A stretch of 64,000 nt of DNA from Neorickettsia findlayensis (GTDB taxonomy: Bacteria; Pseudomonadota; Alphaproteobacteria; Rickettsiales; Anaplasmataceae): the NCBI RefSeq assembly GCF_009856525.1, contig NZ_CP047224.1:620001-684000 (forward strand). The letters run 5' to 3'. Of the stretch, positions 39,810 through 49,295 are shown piece after piece (within the stretch, counting starts at the first letter, position 1; the number at the start of each line of letters is the position of its first letter). A program made the position numbers and the translations under genes. The notes below the pieces were generated by a model, which was given only the letters and a program-made list of their open reading frames with translations, ran no database searches and was not told where the DNA came from.

Positions 39810-41735
39810 TCATGCCATGTTTTCTTCGTTCTCTTCCTCTGCATCATCTAGAAAATCGGACAAATCCTCTTCTTCATCTAGATCTTCAAAGTCTCCATCT
39901 TCATAGTCGGAATCATCTAAAAGAGACTCGTCTTCGAGAAGCGCCTGATCTTCATCTATAGCCAATGGAGCATTCTCTTCTAATTCTTTAGCCTCCCTTT
40001 CCCTGCGCATCTTCTCTTCAAATTTTTTAGGATCAAACGGTTCCTGGATCGGGATAGAAATAGGATCGACGATCTTTTTCGTGAAAAAACTATCTTCGTA
40101 ATACCGTATCTTTTTCGATTTGATAGGATAGGTAGATTCAATTAACAGAATCTGTTGATCGCGCGGTAACATTATTACCTCTTGAGGCAACAAAAGCGCC
40201 CGCTGAGTCTCAGAAATATGCAAAGACCGTGATGCAGGGTTCAAGTCAAGAAACTTCGGTTTGTTGAGCGACTCCTGTGCAACCGTCTTATTTCCCACCA
40301 ACTGTGAAATTAAATTTGCCGTTTCTATATTGTTCGCAGCGAAAGTAATTCTGTAGGTAGAGTTCGAGAGAAAAGAGTTCATTCCTGCTTCTTCATAGAT
40401 ACCCTTTAACTGCTCCGTATCTTGAATAATAAGAAACAGACGTACGTTATATCCACGAAAATAGGCAATACCGGTCTTAAACTGTTCCATCTCACCAAGG
40501 GTGGGAAACTCATCCATCATAAAGAGAACACCATATGGTTCGTCCTTCTGTGGAAGATGCCTACACAAAAACTCAGTCGCTTGTTGATAGAAAACTTGCA
40601 TTAGTGGCTGTAATCTCGTTAAGTTATCCGGTGTAAGACCGACGTACACGGTAGTAAGCTCTTTTTTGAACTTCATAAAATTAAAGTCACTAGTAGCTGT
40701 TGTGGTATCAATAAGCGGATTCGCCCACAACTCAAGTGAAGAGTTCATTGTCGATATCACACCAGATCTCTCCTTGTCTGCCTTTTGAAGAAAGGCCGCA
40801 ATGTTCATATAGGCAACTGGATGAATCTTTTTACCCATTGTGTCCAACGCAACAGCGAGGCTATACGTAACATCATCGCTTCTCATCACCCTTACTACCT
40901 CTCCAAAGGACTTCACCTTTTCGGGTACAGCAAGAATGTACAGCACTACTCCAAGAAAAAGACTCCGAGCCTCATTGACCCAGAAATCTTGTTCGGGCAT
41001 TAGGAGGTTAGCAATTTTTTGAACATCATCCACCATCTGCCCAGGTTTCGAACTAACCCAATCCAATGGGTTATAACAGTGACTCTTACCATCTGGATCA
41101 GCTGGACTCCAACAGTAGACCTTCTGCCCTATTTTTTTTCTGTAGCCGCTAGTTAAGCTAAAGTTCTCAAGTTTAATATCGTGAACAACAACAGAATCCT
41201 CCCAGAAGAGAAGATTTGGAATCACAAAACCAACACCCTTCCCAGAACCAGTTGGAGCAAATAATAGAGCATGCTGAAATCCCCCGGCAATAAGGAAACC
41301 TTTCTTGTCTTTACCAAGCAGTATTCCCTTACGACTTCTAAGCCCGATTTTTCTTATTTCCCTTTCTGTTGCCCACCTTGCATCACCATGCACAGATTCT
41401 TTCTTTTTGAATGGACGCCACTCCATAATCGGTGCACGGAGCATATAAAAAACAACTCCAAGTATTCCAAATGGAATGCCTAATGAGACGGCAAGTTTTA
41501 TCTTTACAGCTGGGGCCCAAGCATCCCAATTCCTGAAAAGATCACTTACATAGACGAAAATCGTAGGCCAGAGACGTGTAGGAAACCTGTCCAAAGATGG
41601 CTGCAAATCACGAAAGTTGAGGTGTTCTATTCCCCAAACTGCAACCACAAAGATAGCTGCTGAAATGTAAAAGGCCAGTGCGAAAATGAACGCCAGCAGA
41701 AAAAATATCGTTACAATATTCCTAAGTTGTCTCAT
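39810..41735 (-). CDS. virD4: Type IV secretion coupling protein VirD4
   Basis: Inner-membrane ATPase that recruits substrates to the type IV secretion channel. Two N-terminal membrane segments (about 5-36 and 80-100) precede the Walker A PTGSGKGV (161-168), and a Walker B LFMMDEFPTLG lies near 405-415. Other family features are HGDARWAT and IPNLLFWEDS. The 641-residue protein ends in an unusually acidic tail, about residues 585-641, with about half Asp and Glu. Such tails could bind effectors or chaperones. It closes the virB8-B9-B10-B11-D4 run, all on the minus strand. Confidence 0.94.
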   Translation of the reverse strand: MRQLRNIVTIFFLLAFIFALAFYISAAIFVVAVWGIEHLNFRDLQPSLDRFPTRLWPTIFVYVSDLFRNWDAWAPAVKIKLAVSLGIPFGILGVVFYMLRAPIMEWRPFKKKESVHGDARWATEREIRKIGLRSRKGILLGKDKKGFLIAGGFQHALLFAPTGSGKGVGFVIPNLLFWEDSVVVHDIKLENFSLTSGYRKKIGQKVYCWSPADPDGKSHCYNPLDWVSSKPGQMVDDVQKIANLLMPEQDFWVNEARSLFLGVVLYILAVPEKVKSFGEVVRVMRSDDVTYSLAVALDTMGKKIHPVAYMNIAAFLQKADKERSGVISTMNSSLELWANPLIDTTTATSDFNFMKFKKELTTVYVGLTPDNLTRLQPLMQVFYQQATEFLCRHLPQKDEPYGVLFMMDEFPTLGEMEQFKTGIAYFRGYNVRLFLIIQDTEQLKGIYEEAGMNSFLSNSTYRITFAANNIETANLISQLVGNKTVAQESLNKPKFLDLNPASRSLHISETQRALLLPQEVIMLPRDQQILLIESTYPIKSKKIRYYEDSFFTKKIVDPISIPIQEPFDPKKFEEKMRREREAKELEENAPLAIDEDQALLEDESLLDDSDYEDGDFEDLDEEEDLSDFLDDAEEENEENMA

Positions 41736-41766
41736 AACGCACTCTGACTCACCTAATGCCTATAGC

Positions 41767-42762
41767 TCAATCACCGATCTCAAGCAGATCCTTGGTAAGC
41801 AAGATCTCAGAAACAAACCTCTTTCCATGACCCGCTCTTTTGAGTTGAACAATAACATCTATCACATTCATTATATATTCCTTAATTTGCGCAGGAGGAA
41901 TTCCTAAACCAGCCTGCATTACCATAAGCTTCAGTTGCTCTATAGCCATCTTCGGAGCATCCGCATGTAAAGTAGAAATTGAACCTGGATGCCCTGTATT
42001 AATAGCCCTAAGAAAACTAAAAGCTTCTGCACCCCTCAGTTCACCAACTATAATTCTGTCAGGACGAAGGCGAAGGCATGCTTCTATCAGATCTTGAGTT
42101 GTGACATTGGCACGACCTTGTCCGCCCTTTGAAGCAACTAAATGCACCCTATTCGGATGCTTAGACAACACTACCTCTCGAGCATCTTCGACAGTAATAA
42201 TCCTCTCATAAGTTGGTATTTCACGAAGCAGACTATTGGTGAAAGTAGTCTTACCAGTCGATGTGCCACCGCTGATGATGATGTTCTTTTTTTCTTTTAT
42301 TGCAAGTTCAAGAAAACTTTTTATATCGCCACCCTTCAAGAGCTCACGGAGACGATTATCTGTATCAAGTGGAACATCATGATACTTAAGTTTCTCAAAT
42401 GCGCCCATTGCCTCATAATCACCAAGAGACAATTGTATGCTGCTAGGTTTCCTTATTGAAATTACAACCGTCCCCGCTTCTGCAACAGGTGGCAAAACCA
42501 GCTGAACCCGGCACTCATTTGGTAGAGCGGCAGAAAGAAGTGGGAACTCACCACTTACATTTTGTTCGGTCGCCTGAGCAACTAATTTCGCGAGTCCTTT
42601 AAGATGCTGAAAGTCGAGCTCAGGCATTTCAGACCTTAAAACCTCACCCTTCTTCTCGATCCACACCTCACCGGGTTTATTAATCGAGATCTCGTTGATA
42701 TCACTATCCTGAAACAGCGTCTCCAAGGGCTCCAGATATTTATTGAGAGCTGTGTATTGCAT
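41767..42762 (-). CDS. virB11: Type IV secretion ATPase VirB11
   Basis: Hexameric traffic ATPase at the cytoplasmic base of the T4SS. The Walker A GGTSTGKTT is at 165-173, then an Asp box ERIITVEDAREV, a Walker B LRLRPDRIIVGELRGAEA and a His box NTGHPGSISTLHAD. The 331-residue length is normal. It lies 6 bp after virB10 and 31 bp before virD4. Confidence 0.96.
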   Translation of the reverse strand: MQYTALNKYLEPLETLFQDSDINEISINKPGEVWIEKKGEVLRSEMPELDFQHLKGLAKLVAQATEQNVSGEFPLLSAALPNECRVQLVLPPVAEAGTVVISIRKPSSIQLSLGDYEAMGAFEKLKYHDVPLDTDNRLRELLKGGDIKSFLELAIKEKKNIIISGGTSTGKTTFTNSLLREIPTYERIITVEDAREVVLSKHPNRVHLVASKGGQGRANVTTQDLIEACLRLRPDRIIVGELRGAEAFSFLRAINTGHPGSISTLHADAPKMAIEQLKLMVMQAGLGIPPAQIKEYIMNVIDVIVQLKRAGHGKRFVSEILLTKDLLEIGD

Positions 42763-42768
42763 ATGACA

Positions 42769-44148
42769 TCAATTAAGCACTTTGTACTCTTGGAACGCAG
42801 CTCTCGGAAAAACTATGTCTTGGCCTACGAATACCTTAAGCCTCGTGCCCTGGTTTACGGTAATGGTTGGGTTCACGTCAGCCGTACGCTTGACATAATC
42901 CGTCACTTGCTTTGAAGCATCTTGAATAGCTTGCACAGCAATAATCGCACCCGGAGAACCTTTTACCTTCGAATCGTCTTCGTTGTCTTCTTTCAGTGGC
43001 AGCTTTCTCTTATTAACATTCATCTGACTTTTACTCGACCCCATTATCCTATCCACTATCATACCACTTGCTACCCTAGCTGTAGCGAGTAGGATGGACG
43101 TACTCATAACATTAGAAACTTTGTTATTCACAGTCCCTCTAACCCCGGCCCTACCAAGTGAATCCACACCATTAAAACTACCCAGATTTATGTCTATGCC
43201 GTTCGGGAGAATGATGCGCGACCACATTATATCAATTCTGGATTGCGTAAAGGAAATATCCGTTGAATACGAGCCTATCAGTCTTGAGCCTTTAGGAATC
43301 AAAATCTGGTTACCTGATTCAGAAAAGACGTCCCTACTTACAATCGCCCGCACTTTAGCTTTCAGATCGGTGTTCACAGCTGTCTCAAGAACCACATCCA
43401 GCATTTTGCCTTCAGTCAACACGTAATCCAAATCCCCAACGTATCCGGCAACTATCTGCCCAGACGTCCTGGTTAATTCCTTGTCTTCAGGAGCAGTCAT
43501 ATCCCTCTGTTGAAGCGACCTTCTTAACTCACCCAACTTACTTGGATCAAGAAGAGAAGCTGGATCGGAAAGACTAATCCCACTAGATTGTCCTTCCGAA
43601 GAGGTAACTCCACCCCCACCAAAGGCAATCATGGGAGTGCTTCTATTGTACTTGTTCACCCCACTACTTACCTTGCCAGGCGGATCCATAGCGCTAGACG
43701 CAGAGCTAGGGGGCGGAGGAAAAAATGACGGAAGAGACGGCCCCACAGCTGGAGGCTTAGGTGCAATAACAGAAGGACTCTCTGGTACAGTAGGAACGGG
43801 TATTACTGGCAACTTCGGAAGATCAGACACCTTTGGTGGAAGAAGTACAGGCGCAACATCTTCCCTTTTAGTAAGAAAGTCTTCCTTCGTACTGATTTTT
43901 ATCTCCTTATCAGGAACAACCCTCTCTTCAATCTGAGTCTCCCCTGTTGAAACATTGCTATCTTCCCTCTGCGACTCGCTGGAAAAGAACTTATAAGCAA
44001 AAAAAAACACAATCCCAACAATCAGAACATAGAGAAGCTTTCTCTTAATGCCTCCCCCTTGTATTCCAGAACCTCTATCACTAACCTCTACAGGCTCATC
44101 ACCTATACTAAACTCTTCTAAATCGTTGTTTTCCTTATTCCCGTGCAT
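42769..44148 (-). CDS. virB10: Type IV secretion channel protein VirB10
   Basis: Spans both membranes and links the inner complex to the VirB9 outer pore. A cytoplasmic N-terminus precedes one membrane helix (KLLYVLIVGIVFFFAYKFF, about 37-55). A proline-rich periplasmic region follows (about 100-160, with runs such as FFPPPPSSAS). The conserved C-terminal domain has GKMLDVVLETAV, IPKGSRLIGSY and RIDIMWSRIILPNG. The 459-residue length is typical. I chose the ATG at 44148; a TTG lies two codons upstream. It starts 6 bp after virB9 ends. Confidence 0.95.
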   Translation of the reverse strand: MHGNKENNDLEEFSIGDEPVEVSDRGSGIQGGGIKRKLLYVLIVGIVFFFAYKFFSSESQREDSNVSTGETQIEERVVPDKEIKISTKEDFLTKREDVAPVLLPPKVSDLPKLPVIPVPTVPESPSVIAPKPPAVGPSLPSFFPPPPSSASSAMDPPGKVSSGVNKYNRSTPMIAFGGGGVTSSEGQSSGISLSDPASLLDPSKLGELRRSLQQRDMTAPEDKELTRTSGQIVAGYVGDLDYVLTEGKMLDVVLETAVNTDLKAKVRAIVSRDVFSESGNQILIPKGSRLIGSYSTDISFTQSRIDIMWSRIILPNGIDINLGSFNGVDSLGRAGVRGTVNNKVSNVMSTSILLATARVASGMIVDRIMGSSKSQMNVNKRKLPLKEDNEDDSKVKGSPGAIIAVQAIQDASKQVTDYVKRTADVNPTITVNQGTRLKVFVGQDIVFPRAAFQEYKVLN

Positions 44149-44154
44149 AACCAA

Positions 44155-44880
44155 CTACTCCAAATCATTATTTACCACTTCCAACATGGAATCTTTGTAA
44201 CGCAGATGCAATTTTTTATGCACGCCTTCTATCACCACATAATCCCGAAATCGCCACATCTTAGCTCGGCTCTCGCTCCGATCTGAATTCACGATGAAGA
44301 CCCTAGGAATATTGCTTCCCTCAAATCTGAAAAAAGTGAGCCCAAGATTATTCATCACTTCTTTAAGCTGAAAATCTGCCTTCCCGCCAAAAGAATAATT
44401 TCGACGAAGAGAACTGTAATCTAATTCGTATAATCTACCCCCTACAGAAAGCTCACCCATATTCGAAGCATCGGAAGAGATCTCATCAGGATACTGAAAC
44501 CGTACCATATAGTTAGTCTCACTTGCTTTTCTTTTTTTCTCGTCATCTTCAGAGGCACTAAGTAGGTCAAATACGTAAGTACGCTTATCAGTAACTACAA
44601 CCATGTTGGTTGAAAGTCCCTTTTCAAGAGGTCTTAGGAATATTTTTTCACCCACAGGATTCACACTCCAACCAACACTGTTGCCAAGAGCTATTGTTTT
44701 GATTTGCTCCCTATCAGAAAACTTTATAAAAGACTGATATCCGTAACTCGTATCCACCCTGAAGACTGCGCTCTCGGAATAGACAAGAGTCCGCATACGG
44801 GGATCATGCTCGATGGCATGTGCTTGTATGCAGAAAAGTGCGAAAAACACAATAAAGAACAACTCACGAATGGTCATCAT
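44155..44880 (-). CDS. virB9: Type IV secretion outer-membrane channel protein VirB9
   Basis: Periplasmic/outer-membrane partner of VirB10 in the secretion pore. A signal peptide (RELFFIVFFALFCIQAHA) is followed by DPRMRTLVYSESAVFRVDTSYGYQSFIKF, the usual VirB9 opening. VVTDKRTYVFDLL lies in the middle and RSESRAKMWRFRDYVVIEG and LHLRYKDSMLEVVN near the end. The 241-residue length is normal. The gene overlaps virB8 by 17 bp and ends just before virB10. Confidence 0.93.
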   Translation of the reverse strand: MMTIRELFFIVFFALFCIQAHAIEHDPRMRTLVYSESAVFRVDTSYGYQSFIKFSDREQIKTIALGNSVGWSVNPVGEKIFLRPLEKGLSTNMVVVTDKRTYVFDLLSASEDDEKKRKASETNYMVRFQYPDEISSDASNMGELSVGGRLYELDYSSLRRNYSFGGKADFQLKEVMNNLGLTFFRFEGSNIPRVFIVNSDRSESRAKMWRFRDYVVIEGVHKKLHLRYKDSMLEVVNNDLE

Positions 44881-45541
44881 CTACCTGATAAGAAACAACA
44901 ACAAAACCAAGAGGATTGAGACGCCTATCCTCTTCTGAAAGGTCAAGATCCATATAACTGTATCTGACAGACACAATCTTATTTATGACGCTCACCCCAC
45001 CATCACTACTTACGAATCTTACAGTAATTCTCATCTGAACTGTATCACTGTCTAGATGTCTTATTGAGCGAACTTCGTACTTGGAATCCGCTACATTAGC
45101 ATGCAAGTTGAGTGGACTCGTAGGGTTACTTAGAGAGAGAGATCCCTTAAACAGAGCGTAAAGGTGAGGATCCGAGAACACCCTCACTGTAGTGTAGTAA
45201 TCGTAACGATACGTTGCAGGATGGAAAACTTCCCTTGCTTTTACATACTGCGTAACAAAATAATTTGTTATTGCTCTGTTTGCAGAATATTCCTTTACCG
45301 TAGCGGGATTGACACGTGCTATGGTCCCGGTTTTCTTAGAAACCTCGATCACAAAAGGCTCTATGGTTCTCGAACTGCTAACGGCAAATAGAGCAAAAAC
45401 AACCAACATAAGAGCCACTATGACCCCTAAGTTCATCACTACGAGAAAATTCCTTTGTAGAGTAACCCGTCCTATATGCTCCTCATACCAGTGCGCCACC
45501 TTTTGTTTCGCTTCGCTTTTGCTTTTGAAAAACCTCACCAT
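44864..45541 (-). CDS. virB8: Type IV secretion inner-membrane protein VirB8
   Basis: Bitopic inner-membrane protein needed for T4SS assembly. A short cytoplasmic N-terminus with AHWYEEH (about 13-19) precedes one membrane helix (LVVMNLGVIVALMLVVFALFAV, about 27-48). The periplasmic domain follows, with TGTIARV, the NYFVTQYVKAREVFHP region and RITVRFV. I chose the ATG at 45541 (225 residues) over a GTG eight codons upstream. It opens the T4SS operon after a 270-bp gap that follows ribA. Confidence 0.93.
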   Translation of the reverse strand: MVRFFKSKSEAKQKVAHWYEEHIGRVTLQRNFLVVMNLGVIVALMLVVFALFAVSSSRTIEPFVIEVSKKTGTIARVNPATVKEYSANRAITNYFVTQYVKAREVFHPATYRYDYYTTVRVFSDPHLYALFKGSLSLSNPTSPLNLHANVADSKYEVRSIRHLDSDTVQMRITVRFVSSDGGVSVINKIVSVRYSYMDLDLSEEDRRLNPLGFVVVSYQVDDDHS

Positions 45542-45815
45542 AGACCCATCAGAAATACAGAACACAAATCACATTAGACAAGATCTAACAACAGTTCCTT
45601 AGTAAAATATCAACTCCCGTAGGCAGAGCAACAAAAAACAACACTGCAACCAAAAAAGCGAAGGATGCGAATCAATAATATGAACAGCACTCAGATATAC
45701 TACAGTATCCAGCAAGATGCTATATAAGCAAAGAGATAAGTGGCAGCAACCCACACAGGAAAGACCACAATAAGCTGTAAAATAACCCCAACTTAATTTC
45801 AAAAAGGTTAAAAAC

Positions 45816-46877
45816 CTAAGCGATAAAGATATGCCCAAGCTTCTCAGATTTCGTCTGAAGGTATTTGCGGTTATAGGGATTGCTCTTCATCAAGATTGGC
45901 ACACGAGAAGCAACATCCACCCCCGCGAAACTGAGTCGACGAATCTTCTCTGGGTTATTTGTAACGAGCCTAACTCTTTGGATACCAAGATCCTTCAGGA
46001 TAAGCTTTACCACTTTAAAATCACGCTCGTCATCCTTAAAACCAAGACAAAGGTTTGCCTCAACTGTGTCAAGACCCTTATCCTCTTGAAGATTATATGC
46101 ACGTATTTTGTTCGGTAATCCTATACCTCTACCTTCTTGTGAAAGGTACAGTATTATCCCACCCGCTGGATTCTCAGCCATCTTCTTGACTGTATCGTGC
46201 AGTTGATCTCTGCAATCACACGATAAACTACCCAGCAGGTCCCCTGTATAACAGGAAGAGTGTACCCTAACAAGTGGCTCCTGTGAACTTAAAGGATCAC
46301 CTATGACGATTGCATAGTGCTCTTTCAAGATTGACCGGTAACACACCATGTAGGAATCGACGTTCTCTCTTATTCGTATTTTTGCTTCCGAAACGCGAGT
46401 AACATGTTGCTGCACTAGTCCCTTCGATATTTCGTCTAAGTCGATTACTTGCAACCCGTTGGAAACCGCAAAATTCAACATATCTGTCCGTCCAGGGAAT
46501 TCGAGTGTAGAAACAAGGACTTCTGGCATAAGCTCGGCTATTTTTGCAAGCACGATTAGAAGCTCCTCTTCCCTACTAGCAGGAGTAGTATCTGCTAACC
46601 TCATCAACAATTCCAACCCCAACCTGAGTTCCTCAACCACTTTTAGAGATAGACTCATACTCTGCTTATTTGAACCGCCGGAATGAAAACCAACGCGCTC
46701 CGCAGATAAAACAAGTGAGACTCCTGCTTTTCCATAACTCCTAAAGAATCCCTCTACATCACACGAATCACGTGGAGCAGCAACGACGACCTTAGAGGAA
46801 CTACAAAAAATGACCGGAATACCGGCTTTGAACGCGCACAAAGTAAAAGCTACTTGACGCTCAGGGGACAAAGACAT
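45816..46877 (-). CDS. ribA: GTP cyclohydrolase II with degenerate N-terminal domain
   Basis: First committed enzyme of riboflavin synthesis, opening the imidazole ring of GTP. The C-terminal half carries the zinc site HSSCYTGDLLGSLSCDC, LSQEGRGIGLPNKIRAYNLQ and LVTNNPEKIRRL, all diagnostic. The N-terminal 150 residues sit where RibBA proteins have DHBP synthase, but I see none of the RibB catalytic motifs such as RENEGD. This part appears degenerate and RibB must be supplied elsewhere. The ATG at 46877 is preferred to a TTG three codons upstream. The ribA-virB8 arrangement is characteristic of Anaplasmataceae T4SS loci. Confidence 0.92.
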   Translation of the reverse strand: MSLSPERQVAFTLCAFKAGIPVIFCSSSKVVVAAPRDSCDVEGFFRSYGKAGVSLVLSAERVGFHSGGSNKQSMSLSLKVVEELRLGLELLMRLADTTPASREEELLIVLAKIAELMPEVLVSTLEFPGRTDMLNFAVSNGLQVIDLDEISKGLVQQHVTRVSEAKIRIRENVDSYMVCYRSILKEHYAIVIGDPLSSQEPLVRVHSSCYTGDLLGSLSCDCRDQLHDTVKKMAENPAGGIILYLSQEGRGIGLPNKIRAYNLQEDKGLDTVEANLCLGFKDDERDFKVVKLILKDLGIQRVRLVTNNPEKIRRLSFAGVDVASRVPILMKSNPYNRKYLQTKSEKLGHIFIA

Positions 46878-47110
46878 CGGAAACAAAAAGAAAGGCTAGA
46901 ACGAAGAGAAATGATTTCATCTAATATACTACCCAGAAACACAACTCTAGGGACCACTGATCAACAATGGGCACAACGCAAATATTACCGCACAACCAAC
47001 CCATTTGCAAAACTCATATACTACAATGAGCTCTAATTTAAGAAAAAAACTAGCAAGGTAACATCAAGTGGACTATTATACTTTTCTGTTAGCCGATCTT
47101 TGAAAGCACA

Positions 47111-48109
47111 GTGACAAAAATCACAGTAAGGGAAGCAATAAGAAATGCAATGGCCGAAGAAATGCGACGTGACTCCGACGTTTTCATTATCGGTGAAGAG
47201 GTGGGTAGGTATCAAGGCGCATACAAAGTAACACAAGGACTTCTGGAGGAATTTGGCGAAAGGAGGGTCGTAGATGCACCAATAAGCGAACATGCTTTCG
47301 CAGGCATAGCTACTGGAGCAGCTTTTGCAGGCCTTAGGCCGATAGTTGAATTCATGTCATTTAACTTCTCATTACAAGCGATGGACCAGATTCTTAATTC
47401 TGCTGCAAAAACGCATTATATGTCTGGTGGACGTTTGAGTTGCCCTATCGTCTTCAGAGGGCCGAATGGAGCTGCTGTTCAGGTGGGCGCACAACATTCA
47501 CAATGTCTTGCCGCGTGGTATTCTCACATACCCGGTTTAAAGGTAGTAGCTCCATACTTTGCATCCGACTGTCGTGGATTGTTGAAATCAGCAGTGAGGG
47601 ATAATAACCCGGTCATCTTCTTGGAAAATGAAAAGACATATGGGCTTGCACACAATCTTACTGCTGAGCAGGAAGCAGAGGACTACTTGGTTCCGATTGG
47701 AAAGGCAAATATTCTGAGAAATGGTAGAGACATCACCATCGTGACGTTTTCGATTTGCGTAGGACTAGCACTTGAAGCGGCAGAAGTGCTAGAAAGCGAA
47801 CACAACATAAATGTTGAGGTAATAGATTTACGTACACTCAGACCACTAGATTTCGAAACGGTCATTAAATCCCTTAAAAAGACGAGTAAATTAGTCACAC
47901 TCGAACAGGGTTTTCCCGTCTTAAGTTTCGGATCTGAAGTTTCAGCAAGAATCATGGAAGAAGGCTTCGATTTGCTAGATGCACCTGTGGTTAGAATTTC
48001 GGGCAAAGATGTTCCAATGCCATACTCTAGCGCACTAGAGGAGCTGGCTCTTCCACAACTACCTGAGGTGATAGAGATCGTAAAAAAAGTTGCTACCTCT
48101 AGGATCTAG
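47111..48109 (+). CDS. pdhB: Pyruvate dehydrogenase E1 component, beta subunit
   Basis: Beta subunit of the thiamine-dependent decarboxylase of the pyruvate dehydrogenase complex. Motifs in order are [90 protein letters not shown] and [10 protein letters not shown] near the end. The 332-residue length fits the alpha2-beta2 type. The start is GTG at 47111. The alpha subunit is not adjacent, as in other Rickettsiales. Divergent from ribA across 233 bp. Confidence 0.95.
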   Translation: MTKITVREAIRNAMAEEMRRDSDVFIIGEEVGRYQGAYKVTQGLLEEFGERRVVDAPISEHAFAGIATGAAFAGLRPIVEFMSFNFSLQAMDQILNSAAKTHYMSGGRLSCPIVFRGPNGAAVQVGAQHSQCLAAWYSHIPGLKVVAPYFASDCRGLLKSAVRDNNPVIFLENEKTYGLAHNLTAEQEAEDYLVPIGKANILRNGRDITIVTFSICVGLALEAAEVLESEHNINVEVIDLRTLRPLDFETVIKSLKKTSKLVTLEQGFPVLSFGSEVSARIMEEGFDLLDAPVVRISGKDVPMPYSSALEELALPQLPEVIEIVKKVATSRI

Positions 48110-48354
48110 TTAGTTACTCCAGCTTCACTTCACGCTAAAATGCATCACAGCTGGTGGAATCTGTCCTGAGGTTTGCAGCGTCCGTGCTGTGAGTCGTGAG
48201 CAGAATAACTTTTCAGGAAGCTTTGTTCTACTCAACTAGCTCGAGAACTGACAAGGTATATTGCTATGCACGTACTCAGGAGTAGTTTCTTGGAAGAACT
48301 GGGTGTTTGCATGATGAAAATTGGCGAAGAAGCCCTTCAGTGCTATTGTACATT

Positions 48355-48388
48355 TACACAAATCGTGGGAAATTCCCTGGTTTGTGTA
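48355..48388. promoter_or_regulatory. Two-tier hairpin upstream of the coiled-coil/zapA genes
   Basis: TACACAAA (48355-48362) pairs perfectly with TTTGTGTA (48381-48388), and inside it GGGAA (48367-48371) pairs with TTCCC (48373-48377). It ends 36 bp before the ATG at 48425. The rest of the interval from pdhB (48110-48424) has no gene. It could be a leader structure, an operator or the end of pdhB. Confidence 0.4.
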
Positions 48389-48424
48389 GCTAGGTGAATT
48401 ACTTAATCGGTGATAAAGGAAGGT

Positions 48425-48682
48425 ATGACGAAAAAAAATCCGGTTTCGTTTCAAAAACTTGACTTTGTACTGAAACATCTCGAAACAACGCTCCAGAGAA
48501 GGATTCAACTAGAAAAAATAAAAAAACAGCAGGAATGTGAAAAATTATCGACTGAAATAGCAGAGCTGAAAAGACAAATAAGCATGCAACTGAACGAAAT
48601 CAAAACTCTGAGAAGTATAATCAGAGAGACTGCTGCAGGAATTAGTGAGGTCATAGAGATTATTGAAAAGATCAATCTTTAG
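48425..48682 (+). CDS. Small coiled-coil protein upstream of zapA
   Basis: An 85-residue protein with an almost continuous coiled coil (about 12-70: TTLQRRIQLEKIKKQQECEK, then TEIAELKRQISMQLNEIKTL). It resembles the short coiled-coil proteins (DUF4164 type) that sit beside zapA in many alphaproteobacteria. AAAGGA 4 nt before the ATG at 48425 decides this start over a GTG five codons upstream. The family assignment rests mainly on size, coiled coil and neighbourhood. A role in division is inferred only from the zapA context. Confidence 0.6.
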   Translation: MTKKNPVSFQKLDFVLKHLETTLQRRIQLEKIKKQQECEKLSTEIAELKRQISMQLNEIKTLRSIIRETAAGISEVIEIIEKINL

Positions 48683-48855
48683 CCATAATTAGATGGCATT
48701 TTGATTGAGCCGGATTCGGATACATTGGATAATCTCAGTAGACTTATGGTAAGTTTCCAGGTTGCACTTTCATTTACCTGAGTTACGCTATAAGAGACCC
48801 GAAGAGATAAACCTCATTTGAATACCTACCTTTCTCGGAGTACAGAAAAATTCCC

Positions 48856-49179
48856 ATGAACACACTCGTAACAAAAAATATCACTATAAACGGCACGGAG
48901 TATAAGGTAGCCTGCCCTAAGGAAGACGAAAATCGTATAGAGTATGTTGGAGAACGATTAAATCAACGGGTCAAAGAAATTGCAGCAGCATCACATTCTA
49001 CGTTAAACGATGCTACTCTACTGCTTTTTGCCGCCCTAGAGCTAGAAAGCCTGCTCTTGGATACTGCTAATGAAGATATAGCTTGCACTGGAAATACACA
49101 ACATCAACAGGAAAAAGTTATCGAGTACGCTACAGCGACTATTGAAAATTTTATCAAGCACGTAGAGAATATGGGTTGA
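48856..49179 (+). CDS. zapA: Cell division protein ZapA
   Basis: Small protein that binds FtsZ and promotes Z-ring bundling. The opening NITINGTEYKVACPKEDENRIEYVGERLNQ has the ZapA pattern: a short strand, the conserved turn NGxxY, and a helix with V-ERLNxRVKEI. A second helix (DATLLLFAALELESLLLDT) and a C-terminal coiled part follow. The 107-residue length is typical. It ends 5 nt before a tRNA-Leu gene. Confidence 0.82.
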   Translation: MNTLVTKNITINGTEYKVACPKEDENRIEYVGERLNQRVKEIAAASHSTLNDATLLLFAALELESLLLDTANEDIACTGNTQHQQEKVIEYATATIENFIKHVENMG

Positions 49180-49184
49180 CGCGT

Positions 49185-49268
49185 GCGGACGTGGCGGAAT
49201 TGGTAGACGCGCTAGACTTAGGATCTAGTGGACACCCCGTGGAGGTTCAAGTCCTCTCGTCCGTACCA
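49185..49268 (+). tRNA. tRNA-Leu (anticodon UAG)
   Basis: An 84-nt class II tRNA. Acceptor GCGGACG (49185-49191) pairs with CGTCCGT (49258-49264), followed by A and an encoded CCA at 49266-49268. The D-arm has TGGCGGAATTGGTAGACGC. The anticodon stem CTAGA/TCTAG closes the loop CTTAGGA, giving anticodon TAG, which reads CTA and related Leu codons. The T-arm includes GGTTCAAGTCC. It lies between zapA and tig on the same strand, 5 nt after the former and 27 nt before the latter, so it is probably cut out of a polycistronic transcript. Confidence 0.95.
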
Positions 49269-49295
49269 AAGTGCTTTAGGCTTAGGTCTATCTCT

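Noticed and set aside
46854-47036. 60-codon plus-strand frame between ribA and pdhB
   Set aside because: It begins inside ribA on the opposite strand and shows no feature of a gene.
49176-49295. An in-frame extension of trigger factor through the tRNA gene
   Set aside because: It translates the tRNA-Leu as protein; the real start is the ATG at 49296.
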